Under the pieces are notes generated by a model, which saw only the letters and a list, made by a program, of their open reading frames with translations, did not search any database and was not told where the DNA came from. From NCBI RefSeq assembly GCF_000260435.1, contig NZ_BACQ01000031.1:124001-188000 (forward strand): a stretch of 64,000 bases of DNA. The letters are read 5' to 3'. Position 1 is the stretch's first letter. Every line of letters starts with the position of its first letter. The stretch comes from Lacticaseibacillus zeae DSM 20178 = KCTC 3804 (GTDB taxonomy: Bacteria; Bacillota; Bacilli; Lactobacillales; Lactobacillaceae). Both the position numbers and the translations under genes were made by a program. This document shows, one piece after another, positions 55,782-63,765 of the stretch.

Positions 55782-56546
55782 ATGAGCCAACCGGATACAG
55801 AAGAAATTTTAGAAGTTTGCGGCAAGGTCGGTGAGATTTTGCTTAATGCCGGTGCGGAGACTTCGCGCATCGAGACGACGGTTGAATATATCGGACATGC
55901 TGCTGGGGCGCGGGTTGCCTGTTATGCTACGATCACCGCGGTGTTTGTCAGTCTGGAAAATGAGAGCCGGACGCGGTTGATTAAGTCATCGTTAGGTGGG
56001 TTCAACTTGCAAAAGGTCGATGAGCTGAATCAGCTTTCGCGGGAGTTCGTTGCGCACAAAATTACGTTTGACGCTTTGAAACGCGAGGTGGCCCGGATTG
56101 ATCGGCAGGTCATCAATTTCCCCTGGTGGGCGCGCATTCTTGGTGCCGGTTGGGTTTCGGTGGCGCCGATGCTATTGTTTAAAGCAACGAACGGCGATCT
56201 GGCCTGGGCATTTTTTGTCGGGATCTTTGGGTATCTCGGAGCGGAATTTGTCGGTCGGCGCACCACAACGCCTTATTTCAAAGAGGCGACCGGGGCGTTT
56301 GTGGTGGCGATTTTGGCAGAGTTGCTCATGAATATTGGCTGGGGCGATAATGCCGGCAATATTATTATCAGTGCGCTTATGCCGTTGGTGCCGGGGGTTG
56401 CGATAACGAACGCGATTCGTGAAATTCTGTCGCGGCAGATTATCAGCGGCATCGTCCGAACCGTGGATGCCATTTTTGTCGCTGGGGCAATCGGTTCCGG
56501 CGTTGTGATTGCGATTGTCTTGACGCAAGTGCTAGGAGGGCGTTAA
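55782..56546 (+). CDS. Threonine/serine exporter family protein, larger half (ThrE N-terminal/YjjP type)
   Basis: A 254-residue protein. A soluble N-terminal part (about 1-110) has the family motif GEILLNAGAETSRIETTVEY, and about five membrane segments follow. It corresponds to the N-terminal half of ThrE, a threonine/serine exporter. The start follows GGAGCAGGATGC. The second half is encoded by the next gene, one base beyond its stop. Confidence 0.85.
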   Translation: MSQPDTEEILEVCGKVGEILLNAGAETSRIETTVEYIGHAAGARVACYATITAVFVSLENESRTRLIKSSLGGFNLQKVDELNQLSREFVAHKITFDALKREVARIDRQVINFPWWARILGAGWVSVAPMLLFKATNGDLAWAFFVGIFGYLGAEFVGRRTTTPYFKEATGAFVVAILAELLMNIGWGDNAGNIIISALMPLVPGVAITNAIREILSRQIISGIVRTVDAIFVAGAIGSGVVIAIVLTQVLGGR

Positions 56547-56547
56547 C

Positions 56548-57036
56548 GTGCGGTTACTCGTTGAATTTATTATCAGCATCTTATCGAGCATCGGCTTTGG
56601 CGTCATCACCAATATTCCCAAACGCGCGTTGCTGCCGGCGGGGATTACCGGCGGCGTTTCATGGTGTGCCTACTGGCTGATCAGTTTGCAGGATCACAGT
56701 CTGGTGCTGCCGAACTTTACCGCAACGGTGATCATCGGGTTATTAGGGAATTATTTTGCCATTCGCCATCGGGTGCCGGTGAATACGATTTACATACCTA
56801 GCCTTGTGTCGCTGGTGCCAGGTGGGATCGCCTATCTGGGTGCTCGCAGTTTTACTATGGGAAAAGCAGCCAGTGCCGCGCAGCAGATCTATAATGTTAT
56901 TTTGATCGCGATGGCACTGGCGGTAGGGTTTGTGGTGGCAGAGGTTATTTTCAAAGCCATCCGTCCATTTTTGATTCGCTTGATCGCCAAACTGCCTGAA
57001 GCACAGACAAAATCACGCGGCGGAAAATCGGCATGA
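56548..57036 (+). CDS. Threonine/serine exporter family protein, smaller half (YjjB type)
   Basis: A 162-residue membrane protein with about five hydrophobic segments and VPVNTIYIPSLVSLVPGGIAY, the conserved motif of the ThrE C-terminal half. The start is GTG at 56548 with GGAGGGCGTTAAC upstream. It must act together with the preceding gene. A strong terminator follows. Confidence 0.85.
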   Translation: MRLLVEFIISILSSIGFGVITNIPKRALLPAGITGGVSWCAYWLISLQDHSLVLPNFTATVIIGLLGNYFAIRHRVPVNTIYIPSLVSLVPGGIAYLGARSFTMGKAASAAQQIYNVILIAMALAVGFVVAEVIFKAIRPFLIRLIAKLPEAQTKSRGGKSA

Positions 57037-57045
57037 GGTCACATT

Positions 57046-57094
57046 AAAATACGCCGTTACTCAACGCGATAAAGTTGGGTAGCGGCGTATTTTT
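57046..57094. terminator. Bidirectional terminator between convergent genes
   Basis: AAAATACGCCGTTACTCAAC pairs with GTTGGGTAGCGGCGTATTTT around an 8-base loop. It serves the exporter operon and the minus-strand dehydrogenase. Confidence 0.88.
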
Positions 57095-57106
57095 CCTAAC
57101 TAGTTC

Positions 57107-58192
57107 TTAAGCAGCAGCTTCGCTAGTAACTTGTTCTACTTTTTTCATAGCGGATACAATTTGCTGCGGTGTTAGATTCTTGTCGATTAAAATAAAGGTT
57201 TCCTCGGGTTTGGCAGCAAATTCAGCCACTTGCTGCATCTTCGGACCAATATTTTCGGTGACGTGCAGATCCTCGAGGTTTAATGGCAGGCCGATTTTTT
57301 CATAAAAAGGCATCAGGCTGCGAATTTCATCGTCATCCCCAGTTGTGGCGAGTTGCACCAAAATGCCGTAAGCCACTTTTGAGCCGTGGAGAATCGCGTG
57401 GGTTTCCGGCAGGTAGGACAGTCCGTTATGAACGGCGTGGGCACCCGCAGCTCGGCCATCAACGCCGCCGAAGCCGCCAACTTCTCCGGCTAAGCCAATG
57501 ATCGTGTCGGCAACGGCTTCAAAGGCAGGCGTGTCCCGACCGGCATCCAGATCAGCCAAGGCTTGCTCGGCATTTTTGAAGAGAATTGCCTGAATCGTTT
57601 TGGCAGATGCACGACTTAGTTGACCATAGGCATTGAGCTGGTCAACCTTATTGCGGGTGATGCCGTCCATTTCGTACCACTTCGCCAGCGTATCACCAAT
57701 CCCGGCAACAAAGAAATCATGCGGCGTGCTGAGCAGTAAGTTATAGTCGACCAAGGTGATATAAGCCGACTTTTTAAAATATTCAACGTAACTAAACGTA
57801 TGTCCCTGTGCGTGGTAAATCGCCGCTAATGGGGTGAATGGCGCACAGTTGGAAGCCAGCGTCGGAATGCTAATCAGTTCGGCACCCAACGTTTCGGCGG
57901 CGACCTTAGCCGTGTCGATCAAGCGGCCAGCCCCGATTCCCAAGACAGCATCAGCCTGACCGATAGCTTCGGCCAAAGCATGACCGTTCTCATCACTGGC
58001 TGATCCGTCATAGTGATAAACCGGTAAGTCCAATGTGCCCGGATAGGCTTTTTCAAATGCTGCAAAACTCTTTTCGCCGGTAATGACGACCGGTTGGGTG
58101 AAATCCTTCAAAATGGTATCCAAATAAGCAAGCGCGCCGGCCTCACTGACAAACCGATTGGCTCCAGGGCGTAAATCAAATTCCAGCTCCAT
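57107..58192 (-). CDS. Iron/zinc-containing alcohol dehydrogenase, glycerol-dehydrogenase-like
   Basis: A 361-residue dehydrogenase with an N-terminal nucleotide fold (VLGIGAGRLIDTAK; canonical GGG reads GIGAG). The metal-site residues appear as Asp in GIGDTLAKWYE, His in GAHAVHNGLS and His in AILHGSKVAYG, as in GldA. The substrate is a polyol or related hydroxy compound; glycerol is not proved. The start at 58192 follows GAGAGGAGTTTTGTCG. It is a single gene divergent from the T-box operon. Confidence 0.82.
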   Translation of the reverse strand: MELEFDLRPGANRFVSEAGALAYLDTILKDFTQPVVITGEKSFAAFEKAYPGTLDLPVYHYDGSASDENGHALAEAIGQADAVLGIGAGRLIDTAKVAAETLGAELISIPTLASNCAPFTPLAAIYHAQGHTFSYVEYFKKSAYITLVDYNLLLSTPHDFFVAGIGDTLAKWYEMDGITRNKVDQLNAYGQLSRASAKTIQAILFKNAEQALADLDAGRDTPAFEAVADTIIGLAGEVGGFGGVDGRAAGAHAVHNGLSYLPETHAILHGSKVAYGILVQLATTGDDDEIRSLMPFYEKIGLPLNLEDLHVTENIGPKMQQVAEFAAKPEETFILIDKNLTPQQIVSAMKKVEQVTSEAAA

Positions 58193-58353
58193 CGACAAAA
58201 CTCCTCTCATGTAAATCTCATCTTATGTGATAATTGTTAACATACGCGCAGTGATAAGCGAAGTCAACCAAAAAATAAAAAATATCCGGTTTTCAGAAAA
58301 AAGCTGGCATAAACGGCGGCATGTTCCCGTGGACAACTGGCGAAACAAAACAG

Positions 58354-58382
58354 TTGACATTTAACCCAGATGCAGATAAACT
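58354..58382 (+). promoter_or_regulatory. Promoter of the T-box operon
   Basis: TTGACA, a 17-base spacer, then TAAACT, about 30 bases before the T-box leader. Confidence 0.78.
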
Positions 58383-58411
58383 GCTTTCAACTTTAAAAAT
58401 AACTGATAAAA

Positions 58412-58670
58412 TGATGAAACGTCATGAAGCGGAGAGTAGTCAGAAACGCAGCTTAAGCGAGTCGATGGGTGGTGGAAATCGATGCAGGCGTCTGGTGAAA
58501 ATGACCGCGGAATGGATCCGGCGATAAGTCGGGTACGCACTAGGCCTGCGTTAGACGGTCTCGATGTCAACAGGCATCGTTAAGGTTACACAGTAACGAA
58601 CCAGGGTGGTACCCCGACATTGTCGGCCCTGCTGAATCATTAAATTGATTCGGCAGGGCTATTTTTTTTG
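58412..58670 (+). promoter_or_regulatory. T-box riboswitch, probably methionine-specific
   Basis: The T-box core AACCAGGGTGGTACC lies at 58599-58613. Upstream is a Stem I with GAGAGTAGT, the AGCGAGTCGATGGGTGGTGG distal loop and, on its 3' side, GTGAAAATGACCGC, where ATG followed by A is a plausible Met specifier. A terminator CCCTGCTGAATCA / TGATTCGGCAGGG plus eight T ends the leader. Uncharged tRNA would favour read-through into the metQ operon. Confidence 0.85.
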
Positions 58671-58797
58671 AGCGTGAGCAGGAGCGCTTAGAAATCGGAG
58701 TGTAAGTGGCCTCAAGCCTAAATGGCTGGGCTTTGGCCATTTAGGCTTGAGGTCCTTACACGCAGATTTCTGCGACTGCGAACGCGTTATGGAGAAA
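58671..58797. repeat. Palindromic intergenic repeat, copy E
   Basis: It begins AGCGTGAGCAGGAGCGCTTA, has the stem GTGTAAGTGGCCTCAAGCCT / AGGCTTGAGGTCCTTACACG around TGGCTGGGCTTTGGCCA, and ends GCGAACGCGTTATGGAG. It lies within the transcribed leader between the T-box terminator and metQ. It is the same subtype as copy A but in the other orientation. Confidence 0.85.
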
Positions 58798-58903
58798 GCG
58801 TCAGTCTTGGCTCCTACGCCAGGAGCACCTTACGACAGTCAGCTCCCTTCATGCAGCTCATCATTTTATCAGCCAAACAACCCACAATAGGAGGATTTTT
58901 TAC

Positions 58904-59743
58904 ATGAAAAAATGGTTGAAGTTAAGCTGGGCAGCAGTTCTCGCGTTAAGCCTTTTGGTCGTTCTAACCGCCTGTGGCAGCAGTAGCGCCAGCAGCAAGG
59001 CCTCGGCGAATCAGTTGTCAGACAAAACGATTACGGTCGGTGTTACCGCCGGACCGCACGAATTAATCATGAAGCAGGTCGCAAAACTGGCTAAAAAAGA
59101 TGGCTTAACGATCAAATTAAAGCAGTTCACCGACTATAACAGTCCCAATGTGGCTTTAAACGATGGCGATTTGGGCGCGAATAGTTACCAGACACTGCCA
59201 TTTTTGAAAGAACAGATTAAATCCAAGAATTTCAAGATTACCCAGGTTTTCAAAACCGTGGCGTTTCCAATGGGCGTTTATTCCAAAAAGATTAAGGACT
59301 TGAAGGCACTCAAGAAAGGCGATTCGATCGCGGTGCCGAACGATCCGTCAAACGAGTTGCGGGCGCTGCAGCTTTTCGAAGCCGCGGGCGTGATTAAGCT
59401 TAAAGCCGGCATCAGCCAAAAGGCCACGAAAGCAGATGTTGTCGAGAATCCGCTGGGACTGAAGATTGAAGAGTTGGAAGCTTCGCAATTGCCGACGCAC
59501 TTGCAAGATGTGACGGCCGCCGCCATCAACACGAATTTTGCGTTTGATTCCGGCCTCACGATTAACCAAGATGCGATTTATCATGAGAAAACCAAGAACA
59601 ATCCTTATCCAAACTACTTTGTGGTACAGACCAAGCATCAAAATGATAAGGTCATCAAGCAAATTAAGAAATACTATCAGAGCAAAACCATTAAGGATTA
59701 TATTGCCAAGGAATTCAAAGGATCCATCGTGCCCGCCTTCTAA
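58904..59743 (+). CDS. metQ: MetQ/NlpA-family substrate-binding lipoprotein
   Basis: A 279-residue lipoprotein with lipobox LTAC (Cys25) and the NlpA fold features VGVTAGPHELIM, YNSPNVALNDGDLGANSYQT, and PNDPSNELRALQLF. It binds methionine or a related compound outside the membrane. No MetN ATPase or MetP permease is next to it, so it must use a transporter encoded elsewhere. It is the first gene after a Met-type T-box. The start follows ATAGGAGGATTTTTTAC. Confidence 0.9.
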   Translation: MKKWLKLSWAAVLALSLLVVLTACGSSSASSKASANQLSDKTITVGVTAGPHELIMKQVAKLAKKDGLTIKLKQFTDYNSPNVALNDGDLGANSYQTLPFLKEQIKSKNFKITQVFKTVAFPMGVYSKKIKDLKALKKGDSIAVPNDPSNELRALQLFEAAGVIKLKAGISQKATKADVVENPLGLKIEELEASQLPTHLQDVTAAAINTNFAFDSGLTINQDAIYHEKTKNNPYPNYFVVQTKHQNDKVIKQIKKYYQSKTIKDYIAKEFKGSIVPAF

Positions 59744-59779
59744 GTCAAAGGTGGACGTGATTAAAAAAGAGGGATTGAG

Positions 59780-60562
59780 ATGACTCAGTTAACACTTGCT
59801 TTAGCGCAAATCGACATTGCTTTTGGGCAACCAGAGCGAAATTATCAAACGGTGGCCGATGCGGTGGCCGAAGCAGCCCAAAAAAAGTCGGATGTCGTCA
59901 TGTTACCGGAAATGTGGAATACCGGCTATGACCTTGAGCATCTGGAGACGCTTGCCGATCCGGATGGCTTGCGGACGCAGACTTTCTTAAGCGATCTTGC
60001 GCGCCACTATCACCTGACGATCGTGGGTGGATCAGTCGCCACAGCAGAAAATGATCACTTTTTCAATCGCAGTTTGACGCTGGATGCCCAGGGTCACTTG
60101 CTGGCAGCGTATGCGAAGGCGCATCTTTTTCGCCTGATGAATGAAGAAAAGTTCATTACCGCCGGATCCGAAGCCGACCACTTTACGCTGACAGTGCCTG
60201 CCAGTGTGGCGATTTGCTATGACTTGCGGTTTCCGGAGTGGTTCCGGCGCATGGCCAGTGATGGCACGCAGCTGTTTTTCCTACCGGCTGAATGGCCGAC
60301 GCCGCGATTGCTGCAATTTGGGGCGTTATTGACTGCTCGCGCTATCGAAAATCAGGCTTTTGTGGTGGCGGTGAATCGGGTTGGGCAAGATCCCGATAAC
60401 GATTTTGGCGGGCAAAGCCAGGTGATTGATCCGTTCGGCACGCGTCTGTTGCAACTGGACGATCAGCCGCAAGTCGGCATCGTCACCATCGACTTGGATC
60501 AGATTGCGGCCGCGCGTCAACAAATCCCGGTCTTTACGGATCGGCGGCCGGAACTGTATTAA
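59780..60562 (+). CDS. Carbon-nitrogen hydrolase, omega-amidase (YafV/MtnU type)
   Basis: A 260-residue nitrilase-superfamily enzyme. The catalytic triad is Glu in LPEMWNTGY (near 44), Lys in YAKAHLFRL (near 113) and Cys in AICYDLRFPE (near 149). Omega-amidases of this type deaminate 2-oxoglutaramate or alpha-ketosuccinamate, which arise when glutamine or asparagine donates the amino group to a keto acid such as KMTB. That fits the aminotransferase encoded next. The start is ATG at 59780 with AAGAGGGATTGAG upstream. Confidence 0.85.
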   Translation: MTQLTLALAQIDIAFGQPERNYQTVADAVAEAAQKKSDVVMLPEMWNTGYDLEHLETLADPDGLRTQTFLSDLARHYHLTIVGGSVATAENDHFFNRSLTLDAQGHLLAAYAKAHLFRLMNEEKFITAGSEADHFTLTVPASVAICYDLRFPEWFRRMASDGTQLFFLPAEWPTPRLLQFGALLTARAIENQAFVVAVNRVGQDPDNDFGGQSQVIDPFGTRLLQLDDQPQVGIVTIDLDQIAAARQQIPVFTDRRPELY

Positions 60563-60614
60563 GCCAGCTAGGCACATTCACCATGCAAACTCATTAAAAA
60601 GGGGAATCAGACCA

Positions 60615-61784
60615 GTGACATTTTCAGAATCAGCGGTGCTTCAAGCGCTGCCTAAGCAGTTTTTTGCCAGCCTCGTCAAACATGTCAATGCACGGATTGC
60701 GGCGGGCCATGACGTGATCAATTTAGGCCAGGGAAATCCGGATCAGCCGACACCGGCCAACATCGTGCAGGCAGCCCAACAGGCGGTGGCCAAGCCAGGA
60801 AATCATAAATATTCACTTTTCCGCGGCTTACCAACGTTTAAGCAGGCTGCGGCCGAGTTTTACGAGCGCGAATATGGCGTTCAACTGGATCCGGAAACGG
60901 AAATTGCGGTTTTAGGTGGCTCAAAAATCGGCTTGGTGGAACTGCCGCTTGCCTTGATGAACCCCGGTGAGACAATTTTGCTGCCGGATCCGGGATATCC
61001 CGACTATCTGTCAGGCGTCACGTTGGCTCGTGTGAAACTGGCTTTGATGACGCTGACCGCGGACCATGACTGGCTTCCTGATTATGCAGCTATCGATCCA
61101 GCGGTGGCCGATGCTGCCAAACTGCTTTATCTGAACTACCCGAATAATCCCACAACCGCGGTGGCAACTCCGGCGTTTTATGATCAAACCGTCGCTTTTG
61201 CCAAGGCGCATCACATTGGCATAGTTAGTGATTTTGCTTATGGTGCGCTCGGCTTTGATGGTCAGCGGCCGGTAAGTTTCTTGCAAAGTCCCGGTGCGAA
61301 AGAGGTGGGCATTGAGCTTTACACGCTCTCGAAGACTTATAACATGGCCGGCTGGCGCTTGGCTTTTGCAGCGGGCAATGCCGATATGATCGAGGCTATT
61401 AATCTGATTCAGGATCATCTGTTTGTCTCGGTTTTCCCTGCGATTCAGGAAGCAGGCATCGAAGCATTGCTTGGTGATCAGACATCGGTGCCCCAACTGA
61501 TTGACTTATACCAACAACGTCGCGATGCGTGGTTCTCGGCGACAGAGGCCATTGGGTGGCATGGGAAAAAATCTCCCGGCACGTTTTACGCCTGGATGCC
61601 CGTGCCTGCTGGGTACACCAGCGAGTCCTTCACCGAACTACTTTTGGAGCGGGCAGACGTGGCCGTGGCTGCCGGTAACGGCTTTGGCGACCATGGAGAA
61701 GGCTATGTGCGAATCGGCTTACTCACCAGTCCGCAACGTTTAGAAGAAGCAGCCCAGCGCATCGGGAAGCTGGGGTTGTTTTAG
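60615..61784 (+). CDS. mtnE: Methionine-salvage aminotransferase, MtnE type
   Basis: A 389-residue class I PLP aminotransferase. AAGHDVINLGQGNPDQPTP is close to B. subtilis MtnE as I remember it, as are NHKYSLFRG, LNYPNNPT, and the PLP lysine in YTLSKTYNMAGWR. It turns 2-keto-4-methylthiobutyrate into methionine. The start is GTG at 60615 after AAAGGGGAATCAG; the frame upstream overlaps the amidase in another frame. With MetQ and the omega-amidase it makes a compact methionine recovery unit. The other mtn genes are not in the window. Confidence 0.9.
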   Translation: MTFSESAVLQALPKQFFASLVKHVNARIAAGHDVINLGQGNPDQPTPANIVQAAQQAVAKPGNHKYSLFRGLPTFKQAAAEFYEREYGVQLDPETEIAVLGGSKIGLVELPLALMNPGETILLPDPGYPDYLSGVTLARVKLALMTLTADHDWLPDYAAIDPAVADAAKLLYLNYPNNPTTAVATPAFYDQTVAFAKAHHIGIVSDFAYGALGFDGQRPVSFLQSPGAKEVGIELYTLSKTYNMAGWRLAFAAGNADMIEAINLIQDHLFVSVFPAIQEAGIEALLGDQTSVPQLIDLYQQRRDAWFSATEAIGWHGKKSPGTFYAWMPVPAGYTSESFTELLLERADVAVAAGNGFGDHGEGYVRIGLLTSPQRLEEAAQRIGKLGLF

Positions 61785-61791
61785 AAACGAA

Positions 61792-61834
61792 GCTGCAGTA
61801 TTTGGTCAAAATGACTGGATACTGTGGCTTTTTT
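61792..61834 (+). terminator. Terminator after mtnE
   Basis: GC-CAGTAT...GTCA pairs with TGAC...ATACTG-GC and is followed by TTTTTT. Confidence 0.7.
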
Positions 61835-61842
61835 GAAGCAGC

Positions 61843-61875
61843 AAAAAAGCGCTAGTCATTTAATTGCTAGCGCTT
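61843..61875 (-). terminator. Terminator after the FtsX permease
   Basis: On the minus strand AAGCGCTAG, an 11-base loop, CTAGCGCTT, then TTTTG. It lies 18 bases after the permease stop. Confidence 0.85.
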
Positions 61876-61892
61876 GTAGGTTGAACTAAACA

Positions 61893-63086
61893 TTATGACT
61901 TCAAAATATCAATCAAATTCTTATTAGCCGCACTCTTCGCCGGCAATAAGCCAAACGCAATGCCGACAATGCTTGAAATGGCAAAGGTGCCGATGACGGA
62001 GCCTAATGTGACGACGGGTTTGAATGGTAGGAACATCGCGATGATCCAAGCGGTTAACGCACCCACAATCAATCCGACCACGCCGCCAGTCAGTGTCAGC
62101 ATGACCGATTCTAAAAGAAACTGTTTCATGATTTCCGCGGGAGTAGCGCCGACTGCCATTCGGATGCCGATTTCCTGCGACCGTTCCGAAGCAGAAATGT
62201 ACATCATGTTCATGACACCAACACCTGCAATCAGAAGGGAGATGCCGGCAATGGCACTCACAAACAGCGTTAAAGCACTGATGACATTACCAATGCCTTT
62301 CAGTAATTCGCCGTAATCAAAATATTCATACTGGCCGCTGCGCCGTTCGCTGCCGGATTTTTTTAGCTGGCGAACAACATTGTTGGTTAACTTGCTAACG
62401 TCGCTGCCGGTTTTATACGTGATCGCCAATTTTCGGCCTTCCTGAGAAAGTTGGCCCGCACGATAGGCTTTTTCCGGCACTAAGACATCAACGTCCAGCG
62501 CGGAATACGCGGTTTTGGGTGGGTTGAAAACGCCGATAATGTTGTAGTTTTTGGTTCCGAGTTCAAGGGAAGAATTTAATGCTGCGGTATTGCCGTGGAA
62601 AACCTTTTTGGCGAGCTTTTTGGAAATTAATGCATCCTCGCCATCTGTCTGTAGCGATTCTTGGCTAAACCCATGGCCGGCGTTTAGCTGAATGTTAGGT
62701 TTCGCCTTATTAACTAAGGTGACGGACATCATCGTATCGGCATTTGCCAGCTGACCGTTGACTTGCAGCCGTTCTTTGTCGTGTTTAATGACGACTTTTT
62801 TGATTTTATCCGGCGCCGTTTGCTTTGCCAGCGTGATGTCGCTCTCTTTAAAGCCAGCATCGGTTTCACTGCTGCTGGTGGGGTTGAAGGTGATTTCGGC
62901 AGTTTGCTGGCCCTGGGTGTCGGCTTGCAGGTTCTTCACGGTCTCGGCCTTGATCCCATTGCCTAACGAAAGAATCGTGACGACAGACGCAATCCCAATG
63001 ACAATCCCGATCATCGTCAAGAAACTGCGGCGTTTATTAGCCGCCAGTGCGCGGAAGGAGATTCTGATGAGTTCACTTAGTCGCAT
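61893..63086 (-). CDS. MacB/FtsX-family ABC permease
   Basis: A 397-residue permease with an N-terminal membrane segment (about 20-40, FLTMIGIVIGIASVVTIL), a MacB-type external domain, and three C-terminal segments (about 275-390) that end in SAANKNLIDILKS. The start at 63086 follows GGAGGTGGCCC and overlaps the ATPase gene by 14 bases. It is the last gene of a fusion protein-ATPase-permease operon for efflux, perhaps of antimicrobial peptides. Confidence 0.9.
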   Translation of the reverse strand: MRLSELIRISFRALAANKRRSFLTMIGIVIGIASVVTILSLGNGIKAETVKNLQADTQGQQTAEITFNPTSSSETDAGFKESDITLAKQTAPDKIKKVVIKHDKERLQVNGQLANADTMMSVTLVNKAKPNIQLNAGHGFSQESLQTDGEDALISKKLAKKVFHGNTAALNSSLELGTKNYNIIGVFNPPKTAYSALDVDVLVPEKAYRAGQLSQEGRKLAITYKTGSDVSKLTNNVVRQLKKSGSERRSGQYEYFDYGELLKGIGNVISALTLFVSAIAGISLLIAGVGVMNMMYISASERSQEIGIRMAVGATPAEIMKQFLLESVMLTLTGGVVGLIVGALTAWIIAMFLPFKPVVTLGSVIGTFAISSIVGIAFGLLPAKSAANKNLIDILKS

Positions 63087-63765
63087 GGGCCACCTCCGTA
63101 TCACTGATGATCTGGCCGTCGAGGATTTTAATCATCCGATCGCTTTGCTCGGCAACGTGCTCATCATGCGTGACCATGATAATCGTGCCGCCTTTTCGGT
63201 GTAATTCTTTGAAAAGTTGCATAATGTCTGCTGAGGTATGACTGTCCAAAGCGCCAGTGGGTTCGTCAGCAATCAGAAACTGCGGCGAATTCGCCAAGGC
63301 GCGGGCAATCGCTACCCGCTGTTGCTGACCACCGGATAAGTTACGCGGCAATTTATTTTCCATACCCGTGAGGCCGACTGACTCAAGTAACTCGGAGATT
63401 TTGCCACGCACCTCCGATCGCCGGTGTCCGCCATAACTTAACGGAATCAGGACATTTTCAAAAATATTCAGGTTGTGAATGAGACTGAAGTTTTGAAAGA
63501 CGAACCCAACGTGACGATTCCGCATACGTGAAGCTTTAGTCGCATTGAAGTCGGCGACATTTTCGTCTTGGAAAAAATATTTGCCTTCAAATGCCGTGTC
63601 GAGAAAACCGATAATATTGATCAAGGTCGACTTGCCAGAACCCGAAGGCCCCATGATCGCAACGAATTCACCTTCGTCAATGTGCAGATTAATGTCTTTG
63701 AGGACGTGAAAAGCGGTCGCACCTTGACCGTAACTTTTGTTAACATGCTGAAGATCAATCATCAA
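63073..63765 (-). CDS. ABC transporter ATPase, MacB type
   Basis: A 230-residue ATPase with Walker A GPSGSGKST, signature [15 protein letters not shown], Walker [13 protein letters not shown] and switch VTHD. It overlaps both neighbours, which shows tight translational coupling. Two Met codons (63765, 63762) are possible starts. Confidence 0.92.
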   Translation of the reverse strand: MMIDLQHVNKSYGQGATAFHVLKDINLHIDEGEFVAIMGPSGSGKSTLINIIGFLDTAFEGKYFFQDENVADFNATKASRMRNRHVGFVFQNFSLIHNLNIFENVLIPLSYGGHRRSEVRGKISELLESVGLTGMENKLPRNLSGGQQQRVAIARALANSPQFLIADEPTGALDSHTSADIMQLFKELHRKGGTIIMVTHDEHVAEQSDRMIKILDGQIISDTEVAHATK

